A DNA stretch of 64,000 nucleotides from Nocardia puris (GCF_003315035.1 NZ_QNRE01000008.1:62001-126000), one strand, 5' to 3'. Shown: positions 24,709 to 34,414, numbered from the stretch's first letter. Program-made: numbers and translations. The notes: generated from the letters alone by a model not told the origin.

Positions 24709-26361
24709 GTGAGCACGACTCTGCACGCGCGCGGCCTGTCCGCCGCACACGGCGAACGCACCCTCTTCGACGACCTCGACCTCACCCTCGCCGACGGCGA
24801 TGTGATCGGGCTGGTCGGGGTGAACGGCGCGGGCAAGTCGACGCTGCTGCGCATGCTCGCCGACGGCGCCGCCCCCACCGGGACCATCACGCTGAGCCCA
24901 CCCGACGCCACGGTCGGCTACCTCGCCCAGGAACCGGAGCGGGTGCCGGGCGAGACCGTGCTCGAATACCTCGGCCGCAGAACGGGAGTCACCGCCGCGC
25001 AGGCCGCGATGGACGCGGCGGCGGAACGGCTCGCCGACGGCGGCGAGGACGAGTACACGCCCGCCCTGGAACGCTGGCTCGCCCTCGGCGGCGCCGATCT
25101 GGACCAGCGCGCCGAGGAAGTGGCCGCCGACCTGGGGCTCGCCGACAGCCTGGCCGACGGACTGCGCACCCCGATGACGGCACTGTCCGGCGGGCAGGCC
25201 GCCCGGGCGGGACTGGCCGCGGTGCTGCTCTCGCGCTACGACATCCTGCTGCTGGACGAGCCCACCAACGACCTGGACCTGGACGGACTCGCCCGGCTGG
25301 AGCGCTTCGTGAACGGCGTGCGCGCGCCGCTGATGGTGATCAGCCACGACCGGGAGTTCTTGGCGCGCACCGTGAATCGCATTGTCGAGCTGGACCTCGC
25401 GCAACAGCAGGTCGGCCTCTACGACGGCGGGTACGAGTCCTACCTGGCCGAACGCGAGATCGCGCGCAAGCACGCCAGGGAGTCCTACGAGGAGTACGCC
25501 GGTACGCTGGCCGACTTGCAGGCCCGCGCGCAGATGCAGCGCAATTGGCTCGAGCACGGCGTGCGCAACGCCCGCCGCAAGGCCCGCGACCCGAAGAAGG
25601 TGGACTCGGACAAGGCGGGCCGGAAGATGCGCGCCGAATCGACGGAGAAGCAGGCCGCCAAGGCGCGCCAGACGCAGCGCCGCATCGAGCGGCTGGACGT
25701 GGTGGAGGAGCCGCGCAAGGAGTGGGAATTGCGCATGTCGATCGCCGCGGCCCCGCGCAGCGGCACGGTGGTGGCGACCGCCGCCGGCGCGACGCTCACC
25801 CGCGGTGAGTTCACCCTCGGCCCCATCACGACGCAGATCGACTGGGCCGACCGGATCGTGCTGACCGGTGCGAACGGCTCCGGGAAATCGACCCTGCTGG
25901 CGCTGCTGCTCGGCAAGGCCGCCCCCGACAGTGGCACCGCGGCGCTCGGTTCCGGCGTGGAGATCGGCGAGGTCGACCAGGCGCGCGGGCTGTTCCGCGG
26001 AAGCGCTTGCTTGGCCGACACTTTCGCCGCGCAGGTGCCGGACTGGCCCGACGCCGAGGTGCGCACGCTGCTGGCGAAGTTCGGCCTGCGCGGCGGGCAC
26101 GTGAGCCGCGCGTGCGACACGCTCTCGCCGGGGGAACGCACCCGGGCGGCGCTGGCGCTGTTGCAGGCGCGCGGGGTGAACCTGCTGGTGCTGGACGAGC
26201 CGACCAACCACCTCGACCTGCCCGCGATCGAGCAGCTCGAGCAGGCCGTCGAATCCTTCACGGGCACCATGATCCTGGTGACGCACGACCGCAGGATGCT
26301 CGATTCCGTGCGCGCGACGCGCCGCTGGCACATGGAGAACGGGCAGCTCTCCGAAGGCTGA
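24709..26361 (+). CDS. ABC-F family ATPase
   Basis: A 550-residue soluble protein with two ABC ATPase domains and no membrane helices. Walker A motifs are GVNGAGKSTLL and GANGSGKSTLL; signature motifs LSGGQAARAGL and LSPGERTRAAL; Walker B with LLLDEPTNDLD and LVLDEPTNHLD. Between the domains is a long basic linker (HARESYEEYAGTL, RNARRKARDPKK) that in ABC-F proteins reaches the ribosomal P/E site. It is either a translation factor of the EttA kind or a ribosome-protection (antibiotic resistance) protein; sequence alone does not decide. The start is GTG at 24709 (VSTTLHARGLS). Confidence 0.9.
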   Translation: MSTTLHARGLSAAHGERTLFDDLDLTLADGDVIGLVGVNGAGKSTLLRMLADGAAPTGTITLSPPDATVGYLAQEPERVPGETVLEYLGRRTGVTAAQAAMDAAAERLADGGEDEYTPALERWLALGGADLDQRAEEVAADLGLADSLADGLRTPMTALSGGQAARAGLAAVLLSRYDILLLDEPTNDLDLDGLARLERFVNGVRAPLMVISHDREFLARTVNRIVELDLAQQQVGLYDGGYESYLAEREIARKHARESYEEYAGTLADLQARAQMQRNWLEHGVRNARRKARDPKKVDSDKAGRKMRAESTEKQAAKARQTQRRIERLDVVEEPRKEWELRMSIAAAPRSGTVVATAAGATLTRGEFTLGPITTQIDWADRIVLTGANGSGKSTLLALLLGKAAPDSGTAALGSGVEIGEVDQARGLFRGSACLADTFAAQVPDWPDAEVRTLLAKFGLRGGHVSRACDTLSPGERTRAALALLQARGVNLLVLDEPTNHLDLPAIEQLEQAVESFTGTMILVTHDRRMLDSVRATRRWHMENGQLSEG

Positions 26362-26429
26362 AGCCCGGCGGCGCCATTCCCCCACGAACCGCACGGTGCG
26401 GCGCACCAGGAGGCGAATCCCCATCCCGC

Positions 26430-27278
26430 TCACCGCCGTTCCATGGCGAAGCGGATCGGCTCGAGCAGGTTCTCGGGGCTGCGGCATGCTTCGGTGGCGA
26501 CCAGGAGGACCACCCAGCCGTCGGAGGTGGACGCACCCGCCACCGGCTGCCCGTCGGACGTGGGCGCCGTCAAGCAGCGGATGCCGATCCGCTTGTCCGG
26601 CCAGCCCAGATCGACCCGCTGCGGACCCTCGCCCATCCGCACCTGCGGCACCGGATGCGGCAGCCCGGCATCGATGCACAGCAGCCGGACCCGCGACTGC
26701 GCCGGAGATTCGGCGCGTCCGTCGGCCAGCCCGACCAGCTCACTCGCCTGTCCGCCGCCGCGCCTGCCGCGCTGACGCTCGCATTCGTCGGTGAGGGCGG
26801 CGATGGAAACCCCTTGCCGGACAGCCGCGTCCAACGTGGCGAGCGCGTCGGGGCGGTCGGCGGTGCGCGCGACGTCGATCGCGGTGCGCACGGCGTTCGT
26901 GGCGACCACCCCGCCGACCAGCTCCAGTTCACCGGGGTCGGCCCGCATGCGGTGCACGATCAACCGTGACGACCGCGCCTGACGCGGCCCCAGCACGTGG
27001 GTGACGCCGCTTCCGGTCACCCCGAATCCGTGCAGTTCGGCGGCCGTCTCGAAGGCGGCCACCACGGAGGGCGCCCCGATCGACAGCCGCGCGGCCTCGA
27101 CCCGCAGGCGCGCCGTGGGTGGCGTGGTGACCTCCCGGTACACGCCGCGGAAGACGCGCACCCACCGCCCGCTCTCCACCCGCGCACGCAGCTCGGCCCT
27201 GCTGTACTCGCACAGCGCCTGCCAGCTGGTGAACGCTCCGAATTGCCTGTCTCGAACTTCCGTCAGTCCCGGTCGCAT
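26430..27278 (-). CDS. AbiEi-like protein with degenerate nuclease-type C-terminus
   Basis: A 282-residue protein. The N-terminus has the winged-helix pattern common in actinobacterial AbiEi-type antitoxin-like proteins: GRWVRVFRGVY, then a segment with ALHG-like AAELHGFGVTG. The middle repeats the family ATNAVRTAIDVART and ALATLDAAVRQG. The C-terminus resembles DUF559/Vsr endonuclease folds (AESPAQSRVRLLCIDAGLP, then PQRVDLGWPDKRIGI), but the usual E-Y-D-G acidic motif after that strand is missing (IRCLTAPTSDG). There is no neighbouring toxin gene. The start is the ATG at 27278. Confidence 0.65.
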   Translation of the reverse strand: MRPGLTEVRDRQFGAFTSWQALCEYSRAELRARVESGRWVRVFRGVYREVTTPPTARLRVEAARLSIGAPSVVAAFETAAELHGFGVTGSGVTHVLGPRQARSSRLIVHRMRADPGELELVGGVVATNAVRTAIDVARTADRPDALATLDAAVRQGVSIAALTDECERQRGRRGGGQASELVGLADGRAESPAQSRVRLLCIDAGLPHPVPQVRMGEGPQRVDLGWPDKRIGIRCLTAPTSDGQPVAGASTSDGWVVLLVATEACRSPENLLEPIRFAMERR

Positions 27279-27475
27279 GCGACCAGAGTCGAGGAAAACC
27301 TCTCCGGCCCCGTCCCCCCCGACCTGGGAAAACGGTTGTCCTGTGGACAGATTCGCGCCTGTGGACAACGGGCCGCTCGGCAGGGAGGTCGGCACCCCCG
27401 TCGCCACTTCCCTTCCGAAAATCGCTGCCGCCGAACGACCCGTGTTCGACCCGGCCGAGCAGCGCCGTCGGAGGC

Positions 27476-28852
27476 CTAGACGGACGCGACTCGCTTCGCG
27501 AGGTCGTCGGCGACCTGGCGGGCCTGGGACAGGTCGGAGGCCTCCACCATGACGCGGACGAGTTGCTCGGTTCCGCTGGGGCGCAACAGGACTCGGCCGG
27601 TGTCGCCGAGGATGCGTTCGGCTTCGGTGACGGCTTCGCGCACCTCGGGGGCGGCGGCGACGGCCGCCTTGTCGGAGACGGGGACGTTGACGAGGATCTG
27701 GGGCACGGTGCGCAGCACGCTCGCCAGGTCGGCCAGGGACCGCCCGGTGGACGCCATTCGCGCCATGAGCCGCAGGCCGGTCAGGACCCCGTCGCCGGTG
27801 GTGCCGTGCTTGGGGAACACCACGTGACCGGACTGCTCGCCGCCGAGCGTGAAACCGCCCGCGCGCAGTTCCTCCAGCACGTAGCGATCGCCGACGGCGG
27901 TGGTGCGCAACGCGATTCCCGCCTCGCGCATGGCGATGTGCAGGCCGAGGTTGCTCATGACGGTGGCGACCAGCGTGTCGGCGGCCAGCTCACCGGATTC
28001 CTTCATCGCGATGGCCAGCACCGCCAGGATGGCGTCGCCGTCGACCACAGTGCCCGCGGCGTCCACGGCCAGGCAGCGGTCCGCGTCGCCGTCGTGGGCC
28101 AGACCCAGGTCGGCGCCGTGTTCGACCACGGCGCGGCGCACCTGATCGAGATGGGTGGACCCGCACCCGTCGTTGATATTGAGCCCGTCGGGTTCGGCGT
28201 TGATCGCGATCACGGTGGCGCCCGCCTCGCGGTAGGCCGTGGGGCCCACCTCGGCGGCGGCGCCGTTCGCGCAGTCCACGACCACGGTGATGCCGTTCAA
28301 GTCCTGGCCCGTCGCCTCCACGAGGTGCTCGACATAGCGCTCGTGCGTGCCCTCGACGCTGTAGTGATCGGGGATGACGAGGCCGTGGTCGCGCGCGCCG
28401 GAGGCGTTCAGGACGCGCCCGATGCCCGCACCGGTGGGACGGACGGGGGCTGCCTCGGCCATGGCGGCCTCGATGCGGTCCTCCACCGCGTCGTCGAGCT
28501 TGTGCCCGCCCGCCGCGAAGATCTTGATGCCGTTGTCCGGCATGGGGTTGTGCGAGGCGGAGATCATCACACCGAGGCACGCGTCGTACAGGCCGGTCAG
28601 ATAGGCGATCGCGGGCGTCGGCAGCACGCCGACCGCGAGCACGTTCACCCCGGCCGCCGTCAGGCCCGCCGTGACCGCGGCCTCCAGCATCTCGCCGGAC
28701 GCGCGCGGATCGCGGCCCACCACGGCCAGCGCCCGCTTCTTGCCGCGGCCGAGCACCTGCGCGGCCGCACCGGCGACCCGCAGCGCCAGCTCCGGACTCA
28801 GCGATTCGTTGGCGAGACCGCGTACCCCGTCGGTGCCGAACAGACGTCCCAT
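27476..28852 (-). CDS. glmM: Phosphoglucosamine mutase GlmM
   Basis: A 458-residue phosphohexomutase that converts glucosamine-6-phosphate to glucosamine-1-phosphate for UDP-GlcNAc synthesis. It starts MGRLFGTDGVRG. The phosphoserine loop is ISASHNPMPDNGIK, the metal loop DGDADRCLAVD, the sugar loop GGEQSGHVVF and the phosphate-binding loop RPSGTEQLVRVM. The start is the ATG at 28852. It lies 208 bases downstream of rpsI, with a strong hairpin between them. Functionally pairs with glmS at 16.7 kb. Confidence 0.97.
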   Translation of the reverse strand: MGRLFGTDGVRGLANESLSPELALRVAGAAAQVLGRGKKRALAVVGRDPRASGEMLEAAVTAGLTAAGVNVLAVGVLPTPAIAYLTGLYDACLGVMISASHNPMPDNGIKIFAAGGHKLDDAVEDRIEAAMAEAAPVRPTGAGIGRVLNASGARDHGLVIPDHYSVEGTHERYVEHLVEATGQDLNGITVVVDCANGAAAEVGPTAYREAGATVIAINAEPDGLNINDGCGSTHLDQVRRAVVEHGADLGLAHDGDADRCLAVDAAGTVVDGDAILAVLAIAMKESGELAADTLVATVMSNLGLHIAMREAGIALRTTAVGDRYVLEELRAGGFTLGGEQSGHVVFPKHGTTGDGVLTGLRLMARMASTGRSLADLASVLRTVPQILVNVPVSDKAAVAAAPEVREAVTEAERILGDTGRVLLRPSGTEQLVRVMVEASDLSQARQVADDLAKRVASV

Positions 28853-28883
28853 ACCTAAGCCCCTCATCGGTGGTTGATACAGC

Positions 28884-28924
28884 ACGAGAGCAGGCCACCA
28901 GCGATGCTGGAAGCCTGCTCTCGT
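28884..28924 (-). terminator. Long nested hairpin between rpsI and glmM
   Basis: Outer arms ACGAGAGCAGGC (28884-28895) and its exact complement (28913-28924) form 12 pairs. An inner CCAGC-GAT-GCTGG stem sits inside, separated by a two-base internal loop. There is no U-run after it on the minus strand. It may be a U-less terminator for rplM-rpsI or a structured leader of glmM, whose start is 32 bases away. Confidence 0.65.
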
Positions 28925-29060
28925 ACAGCTGCCACGCCGGCCACGCCGTATCGGACGGCGACCGGCGCCGAGGCGGTGCGTACCACCCCGGCGCGATCGG
29001 TCGCCGAGCCGACACCGGCACCACCAGGGTGCCGGATGACGGGGGCGGGCGGTGCCGGAA

Positions 29061-29573
29061 TCAGCGCTTCGAGTACTGCGGCGCCTTGCGCGCCTTCTTC
29101 AGACCGTACTTCTTGCGCTCGGTGGCACGCGGGTCACGGGTCAGGAAGCCCGCCCGCTTCAGCGCGGGACGATCATCCGGGGTGACCTCGATCAGCGCGC
29201 GGGCGATGGCCAGGCGCAGGGCGCCGGCCTGACCCGACGGGCCGCCGCCGACCAAGCGGGCGTACACGTCGAAGGACTCGGTGCGCTCGACGGTGACCAG
29301 CGGCGACTTGACCAGCTGCTGGTGCACCTTGTTCGGGAAGTAGTCCTCGATGGTGCGGCCGTTGAGCACGAAGTTGCCCGAGCCGGGCACCAGGCGGACG
29401 CGGACGACGGCTTCCTTGCGGCGGCCGACGGTCTGCACCGGGCGGTCGATCAGGACCGGGGCGTAGGTGGCGGGCTCGGCCTCGTAGCCGTATTCCTCTT
29501 CCACGACCTCGGCGGCGCCGTCCTCAACGACGACTTCTTCGGCGAACTCGTTGAATTCTTCGGGAGCGGTCAC
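29061..29573 (-). CDS. rpsI: 30S ribosomal protein S9
   Basis: A 170-residue protein. An acidic N-terminal extension of about 45 residues, common in actinobacteria, precedes the S9 core: VQTVGRRKEAVVRVRLVPGS, then GRTIEDYFP, GGGPSGQAGALRLAIARAL and the C-terminal KYGLKKARKAPQYSKR, which reaches the P site. The start is GTG at 29571-29573, overlapping the rplM stop by four bases (GTGA). Confidence 0.97.
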   Translation of the reverse strand: MTAPEEFNEFAEEVVVEDGAAEVVEEEYGYEAEPATYAPVLIDRPVQTVGRRKEAVVRVRLVPGSGNFVLNGRTIEDYFPNKVHQQLVKSPLVTVERTESFDVYARLVGGGPSGQAGALRLAIARALIEVTPDDRPALKRAGFLTRDPRATERKKYGLKKARKAPQYSKR

Positions 29574-30013
29574 TGGGCCACCTGCTTGATCTCGAACGGA
29601 ACGGGCTGCTGGGCCGCGTGCGGATGGTTCGGGCCCGCGTAGACCTTGAGCTTGCCCGCGATCGCGTTGCCCAGCTTGTTCTTGGGGATCATGCCCTTGA
29701 CGGCCTTCTCCACGAGACGCTCGGGACGGGTCTCCAACACCTGACCGACAGTGCGCGACTTGAGGCCGCCCGGGTGCCCGGAGTGGTGGTGGATGAGCTT
29801 GTTCTCACGCTTGTTGCCGGAGATCGCGACCTTCTCGGCATTGATGATGATGACGAAATCGCCACCGTCGACGTGCGGCGCGTAGGTCGGCTTGGTCTTG
29901 CCACGCAGCAGATTCGCTGCCTGGACGGCAAGACGGCCGAGCACTACGTCAGTGGCATCGATGACGTACCACTTGCGGGTCACGTCACCAGCCTTGGGGC
30001 TGTACGTAGGCAC
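29570..30013 (-). CDS. rplM: 50S ribosomal protein L13
   Basis: A 147-residue protein starting at GTG 30011-30013 (VPTYSPKAGDVTRKWYVIDA) after AGGGAAG. Core motifs are VLGRLAVQAANLLRGK, GDFVIIINAEKVAISG, YHHSG-like HHHSGHPGGLKS and GMIPKNKLG. It forms the usual rplM-rpsI operon with overlapping stop and start. In M. tuberculosis esxT follows next to rplM; here 19.7 kb of other genes intervene. Confidence 0.97.
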   Translation of the reverse strand: MPTYSPKAGDVTRKWYVIDATDVVLGRLAVQAANLLRGKTKPTYAPHVDGGDFVIIINAEKVAISGNKRENKLIHHHSGHPGGLKSRTVGQVLETRPERLVEKAVKGMIPKNKLGNAIAGKLKVYAGPNHPHAAQQPVPFEIKQVAQ

Positions 30014-30190
30014 AGTGCTTCCCTGTCTGTAGTCGGTGCTGCCGGCCACGGCGTGCGGTCGAGGGGTTCCCGGCGGCCGGTGGAGACCCGGGCCTCGGTC
30101 GGCGGCCCCGGTATCCACAGCGGAATCCCGAGGCCGTCCACACGCCGAGGAGCCACGATACCAGGGCGGTATCGACGGCGGAGAATCCGG

Positions 30191-31708
30191 TCAGATCTGC
30201 ACCGGCGGGCCCGGATCGACGGCGCCCGGCGGGCCGGGCACCACGTAGCGCAGGGTGTCCATGTTCGGCGCGCACTCGGCGTCGGCGTCGGCGAAACCGC
30301 GCACCGTGGTGATGCCCTGGCGGGGCTCCCCCAGGATGGCGCGGGGCGTGAACCCACAGGCCACGGGCGCCGCGACCGACTCCGCCGCCGACGCGGTGAG
30401 CTCGACCTGTCCGCCCTCACCGGGCAGGGCGACGATGGCCAGCGCCACCGCGCCGACCACGGTCTGCGCGCCGAACAGGTTGTCGCGCACCTTGTTCCAG
30501 ACCTTGCCCTTACCGCCGTCGTGTTCCTCGGGCTCGTCCCACACGCTGGCATGCCTGCCGCGCGGTGAACCGGGGTCCTCGGGCGGTCTCGTGAACCGGC
30601 CACCCTCGTCCGGGGCGTTCGGCGGCAGGCCGCGCAGATCTTCCCGGGTGACGCGCCTGGTGGGCTCGTCACCGGAGTCGGGCGCACCGGGGCCGACCGT
30701 CGGATATCCCGGGCCGTAGCTCACGACCGGCGATCCCGACGGCGGACCGGCATCCGGCCCCCGCCGGCCCGGATCCACCGGCGGCGCGGGGCGCGGCGGC
30801 TGGGGCGGGTAGTCCTGGCGCGGCGGCTCGGCGTGCCTGCCCGAACTCTGCGGCTCACCGGCATCGCTGTCGGTCACCAGCAGGTGCGTCGCGCCGAGCA
30901 CCAGCGCGTGCATCGGGTGGTCGGCCACGTGCAGGCGATGGCCCAGATGGTTCTGGAAGGCCAGGCGCAGCGCGTCGTTGAAGCAGACGTTGCCGGTCAG
31001 CAGCACCGTGGAGGTGTCGGCACCGATCGCGCGGGCCGCCGCCATCACCTCGATCACCACGTTGTCGGCCGAGCGGGCATCGCGCATGGCGTCGGGACCG
31101 ACGGGCACGTCCACCGATTCGGTGGGCTGCTCGTCGTCGCCGTGCACGGCCACCACCAGCATGGTGCGGCCGTCGGAGTAGACGCCGGTCGCGCCGATGC
31201 CGTGCGGCATGCGCCCGTCGGGCGGGCGGACCAGGCCGAGCGCGCGCACGTACCCGGACAGCGCGACGCTCTCCGGCAGGGGTTCCACCGTCACGTCGAG
31301 CGTCTCGACCAGTTCGGCGTAGGCGTCGACCTTCTCGTCCGGCCAGCCGTCCGGGAAGGGCAGCGCGACCACGTCGGGCTTGCCGCGCAGGTACTTGCCG
31401 ATGGACGCGAGCGGGTTGTACATGCGGGCGCGGAACACCATCTCCGCCGGCCACGTCGCGCCGGCCACCACGATCTGCGAGTGCCCGATGATGTCGCGCA
31501 CGTCGGCGATCGCCATGCCCAGGTCGGGGCGCTGCCGGTCGACCCCCGCCGTGTGCAGCCGGCCGGACGCGTCCGCCAGCAGATACGCCGGTGGCGTGAA
31601 CGTACCCTCCACCTGCACCGGGCGGATCGGAGTGCTTCCGCCGCCCGCTGCCACGGACACCACATCCCATCCGAGATGCACTGCCCCTACTCGCACTGTC
31701 ACAGGCAT
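30191..31708 (-). CDS. Actin/Hsp70-fold protein with C-terminal membrane segment
   Basis: A 505-residue protein. The first ~270 residues show a divergent actin-type fold: MPVTVRVGAVHLGWDVVSVA at the first strand, VYSDGRTMLVVAVHG at the phosphate-2 position, VLLTGNVCFNDALRLAF at the adenosine position, and ALVLGATHLLV. A Pro-rich linker of about 150 residues follows, then a membrane helix (FGAQTVVGAVALAIVALPG) and an 80-residue outer part. Catalytic acidic residues of actin ATPases are not clearly kept. Similar layout occurs in type VII-associated proteins, including the Rv3446c-like gene at 51 kb. It lies 73 bases downstream of the FHA-ABC gene. Confidence 0.7.
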   Translation of the reverse strand: MPVTVRVGAVHLGWDVVSVAAGGGSTPIRPVQVEGTFTPPAYLLADASGRLHTAGVDRQRPDLGMAIADVRDIIGHSQIVVAGATWPAEMVFRARMYNPLASIGKYLRGKPDVVALPFPDGWPDEKVDAYAELVETLDVTVEPLPESVALSGYVRALGLVRPPDGRMPHGIGATGVYSDGRTMLVVAVHGDDEQPTESVDVPVGPDAMRDARSADNVVIEVMAAARAIGADTSTVLLTGNVCFNDALRLAFQNHLGHRLHVADHPMHALVLGATHLLVTDSDAGEPQSSGRHAEPPRQDYPPQPPRPAPPVDPGRRGPDAGPPSGSPVVSYGPGYPTVGPGAPDSGDEPTRRVTREDLRGLPPNAPDEGGRFTRPPEDPGSPRGRHASVWDEPEEHDGGKGKVWNKVRDNLFGAQTVVGAVALAIVALPGEGGQVELTASAAESVAAPVACGFTPRAILGEPRQGITTVRGFADADAECAPNMDTLRYVVPGPPGAVDPGPPVQI

Positions 31709-31781
31709 AAGTGTGCCTGCTGTGTGAGAGACATGCGCGCGATCCCAGCCATCACCGGGTCGCGCCGGGTGCGGGCGACGC

Positions 31782-34307
31782 TCACGCCGACGACTTCTTC
31801 AGTCGCAGGCGCTGCCAGGTGATGACCGCCAGCACCGCGGTGATCGCCAGCAACAGTCCGATATCGAGGAACCAGATGCCCGCTTCGTGGTTCCAGAGTC
31901 CGTCCGGTTGCGCGTTGACGAAGATTTCCCGGATGTTCACCGTCGACGCGCCCGCCGCATACCCCCAGCGGGCCGGGAACAGCCACGACAGCTGTTCCAG
32001 CACGACGCGTCCGGTGACCGGGATGAGGCCGCCCGCCATCACCAGCTGGACCATGATCATCACGACCAGCATGGGCATGACCTGCTCGTTGGACTTGGCG
32101 ATGCTGGAGATGAGCAGGCCGAACACCACGCAGCAGACCGCGGTGAGCGCGATGTCGAGGTACAGCTCGATGCTGCCGTTGGCCAGCACCGACCCCTCGC
32201 CCGGCGGCTTCTTGCCCGCCAGCGTGATGCCGACGAGCACCGCCGACTGCAGGAACGCGGTGACGCTGAACACGGCGATCTTCGCGATCAGGTACGCCGA
32301 GGGCAGCAGGCCGACGGCGCGCTCCCGGTAGAAGATGGTCCGTTCGCCGACCAGGTCGCGCACGGTGAGCGTGGCGCCCATGAAGCAGGCGCCGAGGATC
32401 AGCACCACCAGGAGTTGCTGGGTTTCACCCCCGCCCGTGCGCACGATCTCGCCACTGGGCAGGGTGGTGAATCCGCCGGGCGCGAACCCGTTCTCGCCGG
32501 GCACCACCAGCGACAGCACGCCGAGGATGATCGGCAGCAGCACGAGGAAGACCAGGTAGCCGCGGTCGGCGAGGATCAGGCGCAACTGCCTGCGCACCAG
32601 CGTCGAGAACTGTTTGAACCCGCTGGATCGCACGGGGCTGCCCGACGGGCCGTAGCGCGGCGGGGGCGGAGGCGGCGGCGCGAACGCCTGCCGGGAGCGG
32701 TACGCGGCGAAGGCCTGGTCCGGGTTGGCGGCCACCTGGGCGAAGATCTCCGCCCAGTCGCTGGTGCCGAGCGCCGCGCCGACGCCCGCGGGGTGCCCGC
32801 AGAACGCGGTCTTGCCGCCGGGCGCCAGCAGCAGCACCTGGTCGCACATGTCCAGGCAGGCCACCGAGTGGGTCACCACGATGACCGTGCGGCCCGCGTC
32901 GGCCAGCTCGCGCAGCATCACCATGACCTGGCGGTCCAGCGCGGGGTCCAGGCCGGAGGTCGGCTCGTCCAGGATGAGCAGCGACGGGCCGGTCAGCAGT
33001 TCCAACGCCACCGACGCACGCTTGCGCTGGCCGCCGGAGAGCCGGTCCACCCGGGTGTCGGCGTGCTGGGTGAGCGAGAGCTCTTTGAGCACACCGTCGA
33101 TCACCTGCTGGCGGTCGGCCTTGCTGGTGTCGGGCGGCAGCCGCAGTTCGGCGGCGTAGCCCAGCGCCTGGCGGACGGTGAGCTGACGGTGCAGCACGTC
33201 GTCCTGGGGCACCATGCCGATGCGGGAGCGCAACGCCTCGTACTCGGCGTGCAGGTTGCGGCCCTCGAAGGTCACCACGCCGCCGGAGGGCTGGGTGTTG
33301 CCCGCGATCAGCTTCGCCAGCGTCGACTTGCCCGCGCCGGACGGGCCGATGAGCGCGGTGAGCGTGCCGCGGCCCGCCTGCATGTTGACATCGACGAGCA
33401 GTTGCTTGTTGCCCTCGACGGTGAAGCCGACGCCGTGCACGTGCAGGCCCTGTTCGGCGACCGGCTTCTGCCGGTGCACCAGGGTGCCCTGCTGGACGAC
33501 GAAGTCGACGTTGCCGATGGTGACGATGTCGCGTTCGCGCAGCACCGTGCGCTGCTGACGGGTGCCGTTGACGAAGGTGCCGTTGGCCGAGCCGAGATCC
33601 TCGAGGGTGAGGCCCTCCGAACCCGCCAGCAGGCGGGCGTGCTTGCGCGAGGCCAGCGGGTCGTTGACGACGATCTGGTTGTCGGTGGTGCGGCCGATGT
33701 CGAGCCCGCCGGGCGGCAGGCGGTCGGCGCGGGCGATCGGCGCGGTGGACGCGCGGGCCCGGACCGGCGGCAAGGCCGAGGTGTCGGCCTTGGTGGTCAT
33801 GTTGACGTTGACGGGCGGAGTCTGCGGTGTGGGTTGCGACGGCGGCTTGTACTGCGGTGTCGGCGGTGGTTTGGGGGTCGGCTGGTGCTGCTGTGGCGGC
33901 GCGGGGCGGTTGGGATGCCGGTAGCCCGGCCGCGGCGGCGCGGCCTGCTGCGCCTGCGACGGCGGCATCGGCGGCCGCCCGTGCCGCGCCGCAGGCGCGG
34001 TGGGCAGCAGATGCAGCAGCGGGCCGCTGATCGCGTCACCCAGCCGGACCTGTGTCGGCCGGTCGATCGTCACGGGCTGAGCGAGTCTGCGCGCGTCGAC
34101 GAAAACGCCGTTGGTGCTGCCGTTGTCGGTGAGAACCCAGCCACTCCCCTGCCAGGCCAGCGTCGCGTGCACCCGCGACACCAGCGGGCTGTCGACGAAC
34201 AGCGTCACCTCGGGCGCGCGGCCCATGGTGATCTTCTGGTTCGCCTCGAATACCCGTTCAGTTCCATCATGGCGCACGGTGATGGTCTGCGCCCCCGGTA
34301 AAGACAT
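31782..34307 (-). CDS. FHA-domain ABC exporter, Rv1747 type
   Basis: An 841-residue protein in one chain: FHA domain 1 (about 10-95, GRAPEVTLFVDSPLVSRVHA, NGSTNGVF); a Pro/Gln linker; FHA domain 2 (about 205-270, DIGRTTDNQIVVNDPLASRK, GSANGTFVNG); an ABC ATPase (Walker A GPSGAGKSTLAKL, signature LSGGQRKRASV, Walker B LLILDEPTSGLD); and an ABC-2 membrane domain with about six helices. In M. tuberculosis Rv1747 exports phosphatidylinositol mannosides and is controlled by kinase PknF through FHA binding. The start is ATG at 34307; TAGTAT lies seven bases upstream, so the mRNA may be leaderless. Confidence 0.93.
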   Translation of the reverse strand: MSLPGAQTITVRHDGTERVFEANQKITMGRAPEVTLFVDSPLVSRVHATLAWQGSGWVLTDNGSTNGVFVDARRLAQPVTIDRPTQVRLGDAISGPLLHLLPTAPAARHGRPPMPPSQAQQAAPPRPGYRHPNRPAPPQQHQPTPKPPPTPQYKPPSQPTPQTPPVNVNMTTKADTSALPPVRARASTAPIARADRLPPGGLDIGRTTDNQIVVNDPLASRKHARLLAGSEGLTLEDLGSANGTFVNGTRQQRTVLRERDIVTIGNVDFVVQQGTLVHRQKPVAEQGLHVHGVGFTVEGNKQLLVDVNMQAGRGTLTALIGPSGAGKSTLAKLIAGNTQPSGGVVTFEGRNLHAEYEALRSRIGMVPQDDVLHRQLTVRQALGYAAELRLPPDTSKADRQQVIDGVLKELSLTQHADTRVDRLSGGQRKRASVALELLTGPSLLILDEPTSGLDPALDRQVMVMLRELADAGRTVIVVTHSVACLDMCDQVLLLAPGGKTAFCGHPAGVGAALGTSDWAEIFAQVAANPDQAFAAYRSRQAFAPPPPPPPRYGPSGSPVRSSGFKQFSTLVRRQLRLILADRGYLVFLVLLPIILGVLSLVVPGENGFAPGGFTTLPSGEIVRTGGGETQQLLVVLILGACFMGATLTVRDLVGERTIFYRERAVGLLPSAYLIAKIAVFSVTAFLQSAVLVGITLAGKKPPGEGSVLANGSIELYLDIALTAVCCVVFGLLISSIAKSNEQVMPMLVVMIMVQLVMAGGLIPVTGRVVLEQLSWLFPARWGYAAGASTVNIREIFVNAQPDGLWNHEAGIWFLDIGLLLAITAVLAVITWQRLRLKKSSA

Positions 34308-34414
34308 GCGGGCGATACTATGCGATCGACCGGACATCGGCGGTGCCCCCGACGCGCCTTTCTTCCCGATCCGGCGACCGATGTGAACTTTATACCGGCC
34401 GACGAGGGGGAGCT

